Assembly: GCA_016617855.1 (NCBI GenBank)
Contig: JAECUM010001807.1
Location: 31,781-95,780 of the forward strand
Length of the DNA stretch: 64,000 bases
Source: Megalonaias nervosa
Lineage: Eukaryota; Mollusca; Bivalvia; Unionida; Unionidae
Direction: 5' to 3'
Below the pieces are notes generated by a model, which searched no databases, was not told the DNA's origin, and was given only the letters and a program-made list of their open reading frames with translations. Made by a program: the position numbers and the translations under genes. Within the stretch, counting starts at the first letter, position 1; each line of letters begins with the position of its first letter. Below are positions 26,075-37,574 of the stretch, piece by piece.

Positions 26075-26270
26075 TTTTTGCTCCTCAACAGTCTTCTCAG
26101 CTCGTTCACATCGACTTTTCAGTTCAGTCACCTCCTTCCTGGCAGCTCTGAGCTCATCTCTCATCTCCATCACTTCCTGTCGCTTCTGACGATTACTGGC
26201 TAGACACCGCTCCAGCTCCGCCTTCAAGTTAGAGACTATATCATCTGAGCCAGAGGTCATGGTCGTTGTC
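26075..26270 (-). CDS. CEP152: CEP152 exon, coiled coil (residues 758-823)
   Basis: Acceptor tttttttag|GACAACG. Donor chosen as CAAAAA|gtaaga because it is consensus and gives phase 0, which the next exon needs. The frame stays open for 12 more codons past this donor (VREEECLAVSKNN), so an extended form with a weaker donor cannot be excluded. It encodes TTTMTSGSDDIVSNLKAELE, then a basic/acidic coil ending EKTVEEQK. LKAE-ERCL-SN--KRQ corresponds to LKAEVQRLLGSNSMKR in the vertebrate protein. Confidence 0.9.
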
Positions 26271-26984
26271 CTAAAAAAATAATCACAAAAAGACTAGTTG
26301 TGAGCAAACTCACACAATATACCTGTTGGCACAAGTCATTATTGCTAAGTGATGTCAAACAAAGCCCCCAAAAATAAAATAAAAACACAACATAAAATGG
26401 AAGGATGAGATGATGAATGCATGCATGCATAGTAATAGTGAATGCCACAGACAAATACAATCCATTCTTAAAACAGAGGGGGATGAGAAGTGGAAGAACA
26501 TCTACCAATGCATTCATATAGTCACTAAAATAATTGTCACTTTTGTACACACCTAAATGGATAGATTTTCTCATATAATACCATGCCATTTCTCACCTGT
26601 AATTTGATCAAATACATTATTTCATGTCCAGATCAAAGAGAAATCGCAGAACTAGATAGAATGTGAACAAAATACAGTCATGAACAGTAAAGATTTCACT
26701 TGGTACTGCAAGGGAGGTTTCACATCTTGGATTATTTCTTATTTTCTTGTAACTCAATATGACTGACATAACAGATTCATATTTTACATAAAACAATTGC
26801 AAGGAAAATCAATAGGGCCAAGGTCCTAAAATTCATAATGATAGATTCTCATACTGTACAGCAAGGACCATAATTAACTATCACTACAGATCTCTAACCT
26901 GGAAAAATGAAACAAATAAGCCAGGACCTGTATGTGGAGCCCACATTCAATGCATCACTTTAAAAAAGTAAACTTTACACCAAG

Positions 26985-27250
26985 GTCAATGGTTGAACGA
27001 GCATGTCACAAAAATGACAAGTGTTAGCCTCAAAATGATTCATCCAAAAATCTATCAAGGGCCTTAGTAAATATAAGCAAATGAAAAATATGTTACCAAA
27101 ACCTTAAATCTTCTATGACTGTGACCTTAACCAAACAGTCATAGGGGCAAACAACTGTGTCGCAAAATGAATTCTCATAGCTACATGATTGATTCATCAC
27201 AACTATGAACAAAATCCATCAAGGGGTTTAGGAAATATAAGCAAATGACA
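26985..27250. repeat. Dispersed repeat, same family as 57420-58010
   Basis: Two diverged units with 'tatgactgtgaccttaacca' and 'atccatcaaggggtttagga'. Confidence 0.65.
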
Positions 27251-27764
27251 ATCGTATCCTTAATGGTTAAAACTGTTCCAGTAAAACATACTTGGGACCT
27301 AGAGAAGGCACTTTCAATGTGGAGTAGTGACCCATAGGTGCAATTAGGAATTCTGAACAATTTTCATATGAACTCTGGATAATAAGAGTAGCCTGGCATT
27401 TTTTTTATATTAAAAAAACTGATTTCTCTGGGCACCATGTATGTTGAAATGGAAAAGCCCTGAAGAAAACTAGTTATTCCTAATTATAATATAATTTACT
27501 TTTTAATGAGCAAGTAATGAAAACCAGCAACCACAGTAAAGGAATTTGTCTTTAAATTAGAACATAACATATTTTCACAAGCAAGTAAAGAAAACCAACA
27601 ACTACATTAAAAGCATTTTATCTTTTACTTTGTACAGAATCACCTTTAGAGGATTTTTTAAAATTAATTTTAGATTGATTTGACTAGCTGTCATGACACA
27701 AGCAGATGCCTTAATTTTCACTGCACATTGTTAATCCAGTAACTGACTCCTGACATCATGTTAT

Positions 27765-28017
27765 GGGGCCATATGTGGCTGCATGGTCTACTGCACTTAC
27801 TTTTACAGATCACTGAAATCTCACCTCTTTCTGCGTGTGTTTAAGTCTTGGGCTCGGCCAACATGGGCATGTGAGAAAACTTGCCAGTAGCTTCCTGTGA
27901 CCCAGTGATTCTTCTGAATTTTTTCCAGATTCTTCTCCACCAAATAAACTAGCCGCCATGTACAGCCTATCATGTGCTGAAAAATGGTATTAAATCCAAG
28001 ACAACAACAACAAAACA
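27765..28017 (+). mobile_element. tRNA-derived SINE, full, plus
   Basis: It has a diverged tRNA-like head, the common body and an (AAC)n tail. A perfect 10 bp target duplication acatcatgtt lies at 27753-27762 and 28018-28027. Confidence 0.85.
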
Positions 28018-28130
28018 ACATCATGTTGCTATTGGGACAAATAGAGTCCCTAAAAGTTGTCCTTGTATGTACTGATAATGTTGCATTTACAATACAGTCA
28101 AAATGCAAGCTAAGTAGTATAGTTAGTTAC

Positions 28131-28312
28131 TTTGGAGTCATTCCCTTTGAAGAATATGAAGAATCAAAGTCCAGCGTCTTCTTAATTCCCAGATCAAGAA
28201 GAGAGTCATCATGAGCTGCCCCACCATGAATTGTCTGCCCTTGACTGAGCACCCCAAGAGAGGAGGCAGATTCAAACATGCTTAGTTGTTCTTTTAGATC
28301 TTTTATTTCATC
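28131..28312 (-). CDS. CEP152: CEP152 exon, LKDEI/DLGIKK block (residues 698-757)
   Basis: Acceptor tttcag|GATGAA, donor CCAAA|gtaact. It enters in phase 0 and leaves in phase 2. It encodes DEIKDLKEQLSMFESASSLG, a linker, and LLDLGIKKTLDFDSS. The LKDEI-LYESAAKLG and DLGIKK landmarks of vertebrate CEP152 are both present in order, with a short non-coil hinge between coils. Confidence 0.93.
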
Positions 28313-28946
28313 CTGAAAGTGTAAAAAAGAAAGAAAAAAAACCATAATATATTACACGGTCCATTGTTTTCAAGAACCTATCAGAAATTCTGCAATAGCA
28401 ATGTCTATTCATGACCCAGCATGAAACTACAATCAATACTCACATACATTCAAGCAAAAAGCTATGTAACAAGCTCAAACAGCCTAGTATAAAGCAATGA
28501 CAATGATCGCCAATTCTGAAGCCCAACATCCAAACAGCCGTAATGGAATACTGTCAGCTGATGACATAACATTCTGTTCAAAGCTTACCGTATAATGTTA
28601 CAAGAGACATGCATACTAAGCTGTAGTTCAGTGACAGGCACTAAGAGGTAAAGGGTTAATGGAAATATTTCTTCAAACCTCTCCAGTTAGATTTTACTTA
28701 CATATGATAAATACAATTCTGTCTAACAGCCACATACAGCAGCAGCATGGAAATAATCCAAGGAAGTAAACATTACAATCAGTGCTAAATACACAAATTA
28801 ATACACTACTGGCTCAAAAACATTGACTTATGACTGACATTATCAAATAACTTACAATGAAAAAAATGTAAATAAAAACAAAAGGCCAAATAATTGCTTG
28901 TAAAAAGGAAATAATTCCATCAGAACTAGATATTTTAAATTCTTAC
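28313..28946. other. CEP152 intron (0.63 kb), the shortest seen
   Basis: Nothing is recognised beyond AT-rich sequence. Confidence 0.7.
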
Positions 28947-29038
28947 TTGGAGACTTTGGCACATTTCTTCAGAGATAGATTTTGAGGCTCTAGCTTGCTG
29001 AAGTTGAATTTTAAGTTGACTAACTTCCTGGGAAGCAG
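28947..29038 (-). CDS. CEP152: CEP152 exon, short coiled-coil exon (residues 667-697)
   Basis: Acceptor ctacag|CTGCTTCC, donor CTCCAA|gtaaga. It is 92 nt, entering in phase 1 and leaving in phase 0. It encodes SASQEVSQLKIQLQQARASK and then SISEEMCQSLQ. It matches the VQEVAQLQFQLQQAQKA block of vertebrate CEP152. It is too short to show as an open frame of its own and was found by phase and homology. Confidence 0.92.
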
Positions 29039-29787
29039 CTGTAGAATTGAAAAAGTTCAGTAAGCGATATCTCCTCTGCTATAAATATACAATGTAAACT
29101 ACAGGCAAATCTAGGAAACGTGTGTGATTTTCTCATTTATGCAATACCCCTTAACCTGAATCTACAATACTGTAATATTGTATACAAGTAATAACAGTGT
29201 TCCCCCTAGGGTCATTTACTGTTGCAGTTCCAATATGCTATCATTTCCCGTTTTTTATTCCACCAATATGCTATATACCAATCATGACATACTTTTATGT
29301 TTCCATCTAACCTCTAAAACTTGATCTCATAAAGAAACATTTTGTTACATAATTCCAAGTTACTTAATATAATCTGGAATAATTACCCCTTGTTTAGCTA
29401 TCATCTTTTCTACCTGGCTGGACCTGATTGCCAGAAATTATGTTGCTATCTGTCACACATGATCTTTGAAAATGTGGAAAATTGAATTTGTATAGCCTAG
29501 TCAATGATCCGGTGGATGTATCGAGGCATAGTACTAAAAGAATGAGTCATTTTACCCAATATTTCATCCTTTAAACATATGAAAATAGAACTTTTATGAA
29601 AACCGTTGCCAATTTCTTTTTAATGTAACCTATCTGTGAGTTTGCCATTTTATGTTATGCAACATCTATGATGAAGCAACATAATATTTGAATATTCATA
29701 ACAGTTTTTGTAGTATTTCATCAGTATTATTCAATATCTGATGCAAAAACACAAGACTAATGTACATCATAATTTGGAACCTCATAC

Positions 29788-30199
29788 ACTAACTTCTCCC
29801 CATTTTTGCCAACTTAACAGTAACCTTATTCTGGCTGGAAAGAAAATTCATTTTGCTAACACTAACACTAACTTCTCCAGGGGCCCCGAGTGGCCGAGTG
29901 GTCTAAAGCGCTGATCGTTACGGATCACTGCCATCTCACCTCTGTCTGCGTGGGTTCGAGTCCAGACTCGGCTAACGTGGATACGTGAGAAAGCCTGCCA
30001 GTAGCTTCTCGTGGGTCGGTGGTTCTTCCCGGGGTTTTCCAGGGCTCTTCCTCCACCATTAATACTGGCCGCCATGTATAGCCTATCTTGTGCTGAAAAA
30101 TGGCGTTAAACCCTATAACAACAACAACAACTAACTTCTCCCCATTTTTGCCAACTTAACAGTAACCTTATTCTGGCTGGAAAGAAAATTCATTTTGCT
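29788..30199. repeat. 81 bp tandem duplication split by a SINE
   Basis: Seventy bases from 'actaacttctccccattttt' to 'aaattcattttgct' occur at 29788-29857 and again at 30130-30199. The SINE sits inside the second copy after its first 12 bases. Confidence 0.9.
29879..30129 (+). mobile_element. tRNA-derived SINE, full, plus, best preserved
   Basis: Head ggccccgagtggccgagtgg contains a tRNA-Ser/Leu-type A box, and GGTTCGAGTCC is a perfect B box. The body ends 'aaaaatggcgttaaaccc' and an (AAC)n tail. The target duplication actaacttctcc is at 29867-29878 and 30130-30141. It looks young. Confidence 0.92.
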
Positions 30200-31017
30200 C
30201 AGATATTACAGTCCAACATGGCTTCTGAATTATTGGCCCAAATGTTAAGAGCTGAATATGGATCCTGAATAATTAGCTCAGATTACTCACTCTTTATTAA
30301 TCAACGTTTTTTTCAAATTGTGAATGGGGCCAAATTTCAGCCCCAAGAAAGGCTTGAAATATCCCTGGAAATTTCCCATAGGGACTTTGACTTTAACATG
30401 ACAATAAAGAAATATGGTTAGTAAAGAGAAGAAAGGTATATACTGGCATCACAACATGATATAAGTTAGGAAAGAAGCAAGAAAACTAGATAAAAATATG
30501 GACCTTCTTTTATATTTCATTGAATTTTTAAAACTTTTATGAAATTTAAAACATGTTGTGATTCTATCATGTGCTAAACAAAGACATAAAAATTCCTGGT
30601 GGGATCCCTGAATTACATTATCACTGAAACCATCTGCATAATTTTCAAGCCTAAATCTCAATTTGAAGTAATATCATGTTTTTTTTCCAGACAAAAAAAA
30701 AGATGAAAAAGAGAAATTTCTAAACAAAAACCACTCCTTAAAGTACCGTCAACAATAATTATATGAGGCACAGAGGGACACTAGATGAATGGAGGAAACG
30801 ACAAAATGAATACTACATAATATCCACTACTCAATGCCTTGCTACTCAAGACAAAACATGATTCTAGTAAATACATATATTAAATAGTCATCTGACACAG
30901 CAATATAAAACTTGCCAATGCTTTCAAAGCATGACAAATCATGGTTCCAGTTGCTACACACTGAATTATCATTTGGCATAACTAAGTCAGGGACCATGAC
31001 AACTACAAAATACTTAC

Positions 31018-31165
31018 AGGATTCTAACAAATTTCTACATCGTTTCTGACTCTCTTCCAGGCTCTGTGTCAACCGGTTTATTGTCTCTGCCCGAGATATT
31101 TGTGTCTCCTCTGCAGCTTTTACAGCACTGGCCAGTTTTTGTTTCAATGTGCTGATCTCAGTGTC
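31018..31165 (-). CDS. CEP152: CEP152 exon, coiled coil with SLEESQKRC block (residues 618-666)
   Basis: Acceptor ttgtctag|GACACT, donor GAATCCT|gtaagt (consensus). It enters in phase 0 and leaves in phase 1. It encodes DTEISTLKQKLASAVKAAEE and then TINRLTQSLEESQKRCRNLL. The INRLT-SLEESQK-C--LL string is nearly identical to vertebrate CEP152 and is strong evidence for orthology. Confidence 0.95.
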
Positions 31166-32938
31166 CTAGACAAGGAAATGAATTATGGATAATGCAGTGG
31201 TGACAAGCTTACTTGGCACCTGTGCAAACATGGGTTCAATTTCCAGCTCTGAAACATGAAAATGTATGTGGTTCCAGATCCTAAGCTGGTGGCATTCTTA
31301 AGCTTGTCTTACTTACTCCATCTTAAATATCATGTTATGTCAACATTTAAGTTTACATGGTTCCACATATGGCTCTGGTATCAGAAGAAACAAGGTTTAT
31401 GCAGAACACTAGGTGTTGCTTACGAACATGATAATGATGATGACATTATCACCAGAAGTAATATATATGTCTTGCTATCTGCAAATGAAAGTATAACAAT
31501 ACATAAGTGTCTCTCACTAAAAAACACCTCTATATACCACCCACCCCCATTATAGTGAAGGTATAGTGATGGGGTCCCTTAAATTCTTCACACGATTATG
31601 ATTCACACGATTCTTTACCTTATCACTGTGCAAGGTAGTCTCATTTGTAACACAGATCATTGGTATGGTTTCAATAAGGGAGGAAGTATTGTATTGAAGT
31701 AGTTTTATGGTACTGAAGTAGTTTTGTGGTAGCAAAGTAGTTTGTGGTCAAGTAGTTTGTGGTACTGAAGCAGATTTTGGTACTGAAGTAGTTTGTGGTA
31801 TTGAACCAGTTTCTGACACTGAAGCAGTTGTTGGTATGGAAGTACTTTATGGTACTGAAGTTGTGGTACTGAAGCATTTTTTGGTACTGAAGTAGTTTGT
31901 GGTATTGAAGTAGTTTGTGGTACTGAAGTAGTTTGTGGTAATGAAGTAGTTTGTGGTGCTGAAGTAGTTTGTGGTAATGAAGTAGTTTGTGGTGCTGAAG
32001 CAGTTTGTGGTACTGAAGTAGTTTGTGGTAATGAAGTAGTTTGTGGTGCTGAAGCAGTTTGTGGTAATGAAGTAGTTTGTGGTATTGAAGTAGTTTGTGG
32101 TACTGAAGTAGTTTGTGGTAATGAAGTAGTTTGTGGTATTGAAGTAGTTTGTGGTGCTGAAGCAGTTTGTGGTACTGAGGTATGTTTGTGGTACTGAAGT
32201 AGTTTGTGGTACTGAAGTAGTTTGTGGTATTGAAGTAGTTTGTGGTGCTGAAGCAGTTTGTGGGATTGAAGTAGTTTGTGGTATTGAAGTAGTTTGTGGT
32301 GCTGAAGCAGTTTGTGGGATTGAAGTAGTTTGTGGTATTGAAGTAGTTTGTGGTACAGAGGTAGTTTGTGGTGCTGAAGCAGTTTGTGGTGCTGAAGCAG
32401 TTTGTGGTACTGAGGTAGTTTGTGGTACTGAAGTAGTTTGTGGTATTGAAGTAGTTTGTGGTGCTGAAGTAGTTTGTGGTATTGAAGTAGTTTGTGGTGC
32501 TGAAGCAGTTTGTGGGATTGAAGTAGTTTGTGGTACTGAAGTAGTTTGTGGTGCTGAAGCAGTTTGTGGTACTGATGCAGCTTGTGGTGCTGAAGTAGTT
32601 TGTGGTATTGACGTAGTTTGTGGTACTGGAGTAGTTGTGGTACTGAAGTAGTTTGTGGTAATGAAGTAGTTTGTGGTAATGAAGTAGTTTGTGGCATTGA
32701 AGTAATTTTTACTTATGCAGTTCTGAGGTAGAGAAGTAGTTTTGTGTCACAGTATATAAACTATACATGCAAAGAAAATTTATGGCAATGATATATAAAT
32801 GAACATCATGCAAGATGAAAATTGTCTCTTTCTATGAGTACAGTAACTCCATAACATGATAACCCAAATTTTATTTCAGTGTGAAAAAAAGGATGCAGAT
32901 TTTCCTCACAAATTATATTTTTAGTTCATTTAGTGTAC
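31166..32938. other. CEP152 intron (1.8 kb)
   Basis: It is dominated by an 18 bp minisatellite of about 1 kb (31677-32705). A tRNA-like fragment with a B-box-like GGTTCAATTTCC lies at about 31190-31255. Confidence 0.7.
31677..32705. repeat. 18 bp minisatellite, about 57 copies
   Basis: Unit gtagtttgtggtactgaa with variants (aatgaa, attgaa, gctgaagca). The period is a multiple of three, so long open frames exist on both strands (330 codons minus, 166 plus); these are artefacts. Variant order suggests higher-order units, for example around 32230-32340. Confidence 0.96.
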
Positions 32939-33139
32939 CTTTTCTTGTCGTTCTTGATTCAGTTTATCACACTTCTCTTTCAAGATCTTAATCTCTTTTT
33001 CATATTTCTGCTGCAGCCCACTGATGATGGATTCATGTTCATGCCGTGCACGGGTCAGTGTTTCCGAGTTTCCAAGCTCTTCCAACTGATGAGACAAATT
33101 CTCTATAGTTGTCTCTGCTGTTTGGAGTTTTTTGATAAG
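32939..33139 (-). CDS. CEP152: CEP152 exon, coiled coil with HESI block (residues 551-617)
   Basis: Acceptor tttttag|CTTATC, donor GAAAAG|gtacac. It is phase 0 on both sides and 67 codons long. It encodes LIKKLQTAETTIENLSHQLE, then SETLTRARHEHESIISGL and a Lys/Glu coil ending NQERQEK. The SE-L-RAR-HESI--GL--KYE pattern is conserved in vertebrate CEP152. It is a cassette of whole codons, so skipping it would keep the frame. Confidence 0.94.
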
Positions 33140-34747
33140 CTAAAAATAAGTTAAGGAAAATCATTTTATATATTTCTGGTAATTTCTTAAGACAATTATA
33201 TAAAACCTGTATCATGAGAACATTATGGGAGTTATTATTTCATATGGTATTAATTTTTATACTTTATGAGCTTTGTCAAGCTACAGAGATAAGCAAATTT
33301 TATAAACATCATATGCAATGTACACAATTCTAAGTTCATTTAATAAAAACATGCAAACTGCTTCAATACAAATTTCAAACTTAGGTAAGTTACACCAATG
33401 CACATCCAATGCTACAAATGTACTGTGTGTGATGATACATCATGATAGTCCTTGTGCAATAATAAAAACTGCTCTGTGCCAGAGTCATAATGGCAGTTTA
33501 TGGATCGATCCATCACCCCAAAACAGGCATATGAACAGAAGTATAGGTGAGGTCCATATCCTTTTTATGGGATGCTGGTCAATCCATTTGAAAATTGCTA
33601 TGAAATCTCTACAGGTCATCTACATATATAAACACACCTACCAAATTTCATTTGTCTACTTTAGGTCTTTTTGCTTAATATCTGATCAGATCATCTACTT
33701 AAGGATAAAATAAGCTAATGTTATGTCAGGGGTTCAAACTTAAGTAACAAGATTATGTCAAACCCAAACAAGCAGTCAAGTTTTCAAGTTTTCCAAAATA
33801 TAAATTTATTTACATAAAATGTAAAATCAAGCAAAGTGAAGGAATTAAAATCTACAGTGTATGAATTCCTAGAATGTAATCCTAATAATGCTAATTGTAC
33901 TATCAATTCATCAGTAATCTGAAAACTGTTCCAATGTATTCTGAATGAAGCTTCAAAAGCGCTTGTGTGTTACCATAATAATACCAATGAACTTTAAGAT
34001 TTTCCTTCAATGTAATCTTGTGAACAAAGAATATCAGTGAGTCTCTGAAAGTTTCACAAAATCCAATTGAATTAATTAAATATTCAAGTCCTTGAATATA
34101 ATCACATGATCCCAAAGGACCAGCTGTTTAAATCAATGACAATCCACTTGGCTATATCCAATGAACATGTAATTATAAATCACTATTTTCCTCTCAATGG
34201 CTCTTACAAACACTAGCATAATTGAACAAGAATGAAATAAGTGGTGTGTAGGGTCATCATACTGTCTATTTGCGTTTCAAATAAACAGTCTCTGATTCAC
34301 ACTAATTTCTAGAATAATCTGAATCATATTATTCCCTTTCACAATAACTTTGTCAAAATATGCACAGTCCTTCAAATCAGTAGTATCAAAATACACACAC
34401 AGTCTTTCAGATCTTACTGAACCAATCAAATGCTAGAGCGTGATAGCAACTGAACTATGAATCACATGCTTTCATACTTACATGTCATTCTTGACCTGCT
34501 TAGTTGCTGATTTCACCTTAGCGATCGGCCTTGTCATGAATGAAACTCTTATGATGAAGTATAAGTGTACTTTTACTATAGTATTAACCACATAATTAAA
34601 GATTTAAAATATAACTTCATAGTCTCCAATGACTTAAATTAAAATTATATTATGAATTCAAAAGATGATACATAATTCCTTAACACTAGCAAATTTCATT
34701 TGTCTACATTGAGTATTTTTGTGCAAACTTTCTAACAAGCTCCACAG

Positions 34748-35328
34748 GATCAATGTGAAGTCATCTGCGTGGATGGACATGACCAAATAAGTATCAATGT
34801 ACGGTAGTCATCTGCATGGATGGGCATGACCAAATAAGTATCAATGTACAGTCATCTGCTTGGATGGCCATGACCAAATAAGTATCAATGTACAGTAGTC
34901 ATCTGCATGGATGACCATGACCAAATAAGTATCAATGTACAGTAGTCTTCTGTATGGATGGTCATAATCAAATAAATATCAATGTAAAGTAGTCATGTGC
35001 ATGGAACCAAATAAGTATCAATGTACAGTAGTCATCTGCATGGATGGACATGACCAAATAAGTATCAATGTACAGTCATCTGCTTGGATGCCATAACCAA
35101 ATAAATATCAATGTACAGTAGTCATCTGCATGGATGGACATGACCAAACAAGTATCAATGTAGTCATCTGCATGGATGGACATGACCAAATAAGTATCAA
35201 TGTACAGTCATCTGCATGGATGGCCATAACCAAATAAGTATCAATGTACAGTAGTCATCTGCATGGATGGACATGACCAAATAAGTATCAATGTACAGTC
35301 ATCTGCATGGATGGACATGACCAAGTAA
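34748..35328. repeat. Minisatellite, 47 bp x about 13
   Basis: Unit 'cagtagtcatctgcatggat', then 'ggacatgaccaaataagtat', then 'caatgta'. Some units lack 3 bp. Confidence 0.93.
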
Positions 35329-35622
35329 GATTATGGGTGCTACTCAATTTAACTGGTACTGAATTAGTACTTGTATACTTGTCAGCAACTTGATATTCAA
35401 CCTCATAATATTTAGGTACTCATTATAATTCCAAGATAAGCATAATAAAGTTGAAAAATTCTATCATCAAATATGACATTATTGTACTTTAAAAAAAACT
35501 AATGTAAATACTTCAAATAAGTTGTGTGATAAAACATTTCCATTATAAACAAATTTTGAATATCACTTGGTTATATGATATGTTAGTAATGAAAATACTG
35601 ATAAATTTACTCCTAGCCTAGT

Positions 35623-35873
35623 GGGGCCCCAAGTGGCCAAGTGGTCTAAAGCACTCACCATTATGGATCACTGCCATCTCACCTCTGTCTGCATGGGTTC
35701 GAGTCTCGGGCTTGGCCAATGTGGGTGTGTGAGAATGCTTGCCAGTAGCTTCTCGTGGGTTGGTGGTTCTTTCCAGGGTTTTCCCAGGTTCTTCCTCCAC
35801 CATTTATACTGGCTGCCATGTATAGCCTATCTTGTGCTGAAAAATGGCGTTAAACCCTATAACAACAACAACA
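35623..35873 (+). mobile_element. tRNA-derived SINE, full, plus
   Basis: It is nearly the same as the 29879 copy. The B box is GGTTCGAGTCT and the tail is (AAC)n. The target duplication actcctagc(c/t)tagt is at 35609-35622 and 35874-35887, with one mismatch. Confidence 0.92.
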
Positions 35874-35944
35874 ACTCCTAGCTTAGTGCTATTTAGTCCT
35901 ACATTCATTACAGTAACTGTACATGAGGAAACAAAGAGATTTAC

Positions 35945-36084
35945 CTCTTCCTTGCCCTTCTTTAGGCCTTCCAGTTGTGCTTCTGCTGCATTCAATTTGC
36001 CCACATACTGGGCATTCTCTGAATTGGACTCAGAAAGCAAGCCCTGCGAGTTCTTCAGGCTAGTCTCAAGGCCTTCCTTCTCAC
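35945..36084 (-). CDS. CEP152: CEP152 exon, coiled coil (residues 504-550)
   Basis: Acceptor ccatag|GTGAG, donor GAAGAG|gtaaat. It enters in phase 1 and leaves in phase 0. It encodes GEKEGLETSLKNSQGLLSES, then a heptad-rich stretch ending LEGLKKGKEEV-like sequence up to KEE. This corresponds to DEKDGL-LSLRESQKL in vertebrate CEP152. Confidence 0.92.
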
Positions 36085-36169
36085 CTATGGAGAAACAAAG
36101 TAGTTTAGTACACGCACAATGAATCATCACCCATTTCATATACAGTAACAGTAAACTGTAATAAGAAGA

Positions 36170-36450
36170 TACCAAGTGGTTGGGTCTATGGATCAAAAGT
36201 TCCTGGGTTCAAGTCCAACTATAGTCACTGGTGTTATACCATTAGCAAGACACTTAATCTGCTTGCACAAGTTGTCCATTGCAAGCTGTAAAATCATTAC
36301 CAGTTAAGGGATTCATTTGTCATGGTCTGGTATCACCATCTAGGGTATGTTTTGCGGTCTTGGTCACTTTACACCAAGGAAAATACACAATCTCCAACTT
36401 TATGAACCACTAGAATGAGCTGGAGGTCCAATTTTGCCAAACATAAAATA
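36170..36450 (+). mobile_element. SINE-like element, second type
   Basis: It has a tRNA-like start 'caagtggttgggtctatgga' and B box GGTTCAAGTCC, then 'attagcaagacacttaatct', a phrase common in mollusc tRNA-SINEs. The 3' end is uncertain. Confidence 0.55.
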
Positions 36451-37510
36451 CGTTTAGAACCTGTGCCAGAATACTAAACTCAGCTGTCATTTTCTCTCTG
36501 ACATCAGATTTCTGGTTGAACATATACCTGATTGGGCAATTGCTGTACATGCCCAAATATTCGGATGTACAGGTCAGGCATCAAACCTGTACTGAAATGT
36601 GATGGTTTGAAAACAGTGTTTTTAAAATAACCATCTTAAAGATACAAATCTTACAAAATCATATGTGTCCCTTGATCAACCAGTCCCAATCAACCATTAC
36701 TAACTGTCTATCCAGCCATTGGTTATACTTTGCTTTTGTTATCATCAGTATTACAAAACTTTCTACCTACAAGAGAATTTGTTTACATGATAAGTTATTA
36801 ATGAGCTACTTACAATTAATATAAGCAAAGAAATAACAATACTTATATAAAATGTAACCTTACCTTTTTAAACTATTAGCTTGACCTATTACTATAAGAT
36901 AATGTACTAGCAAGACATATTTGAGTCTCATCTGTATGCAAGTGTTCAAAATAACGAATCAAGTTCTTGACGAAATAAGTTCACATTTAACACAATCCAT
37001 GATTTAAATGACAAAGCACGTGGAGCTGAACAGTCTATTCCCCAAACTCTAATATCATTTGATAACAATAAACAACCTGCATTTACCAGGATACAACTGG
37101 ACTCTGTGAAAGAAGGATAAATTATTATTGCTGATAATTCAGGGCAAAGAGAACCTCTGTTAAAATAATCTTGATACATGAACCTGTCTTTAAAGACCAT
37201 TTTGGAATGCAAACTGTCATTAAAAACCCCCACAAAAATACCCATAAGAATTTTCAAACAAGGATAAACATTTAATGTTAATGTGATGACCTCAAATGAT
37301 GGCACAACTGTCTTGAGAAACCACATTTTGTTGGTAGAAAATGTGGTCTCCCCTTCTACAGATTTCGCTGTATTTTTATTGGACAGCATTTAGGTAGTTA
37401 GATTGATTCTGATAATATGCTTTTGAACCAACTCCAGCAGGAATGTTAAACTTGTGACTGAAATGGTGTAGGTTCAGATCCTACCTTCAGATCAGCCCAG
37501 CTCGCCTACC

Positions 37511-37513
<3 letters not shown>

Positions 37514-37572
<59 letters not shown>
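37514..37572. repeat. (TA)n microsatellite
   Basis: About 29 TA units. They follow a tRNA-like stretch (gtaggttcagatcctac, 37469-37485). Confidence 0.95.

Positions 37573-37574
<2 letters not shown>

Larger units (their letters stand above)
26271..28130. other. CEP152 intron (1.9 kb)
   Basis: It contains a diverged 'gtgaccttaacc' dispersed repeat (26985-27250), a stretch (27300-27400) resembling 18435-18530, and a plus-oriented SINE (27765-28017). No exon is recognised. Confidence 0.65.
29039..31017. other. CEP152 intron (2.0 kb)
   Basis: It holds an 81 bp-period tandem duplication (29788-30199) interrupted by a full SINE (29879-30129). The rest is unannotated. Confidence 0.7.
33140..35944. 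other. CEP152 intron (2.8 kb)
   Basis: It contains a 47 bp minisatellite (34748-35328) and a plus-oriented SINE (35623-35873). The part 33.2-34.7 kb is AT-rich with nothing recognised. Confidence 0.7.

Noticed and set aside
29879..29960. tRNA-Ser/Leu gene
   Set aside because: The A and B boxes belong to a SINE head. The acceptor stem is not closed and a common SINE body follows.
31705..32697. 330-codon minus and 166-codon plus frames
   Set aside because: Both come from the 18 bp array and no transcript signal or conserved domain supports them.
34748..35328. CRISPR-like array (regular repeats)
   Set aside because: There are no unique spacers and the units are contiguous. The genome is eukaryotic and this is an intronic minisatellite.
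36946..37389. 147-codon minus-strand frame in an intron
   Set aside because: It has no recognisable motif and no homology I can name. The length is within chance for this much AT-rich sequence.
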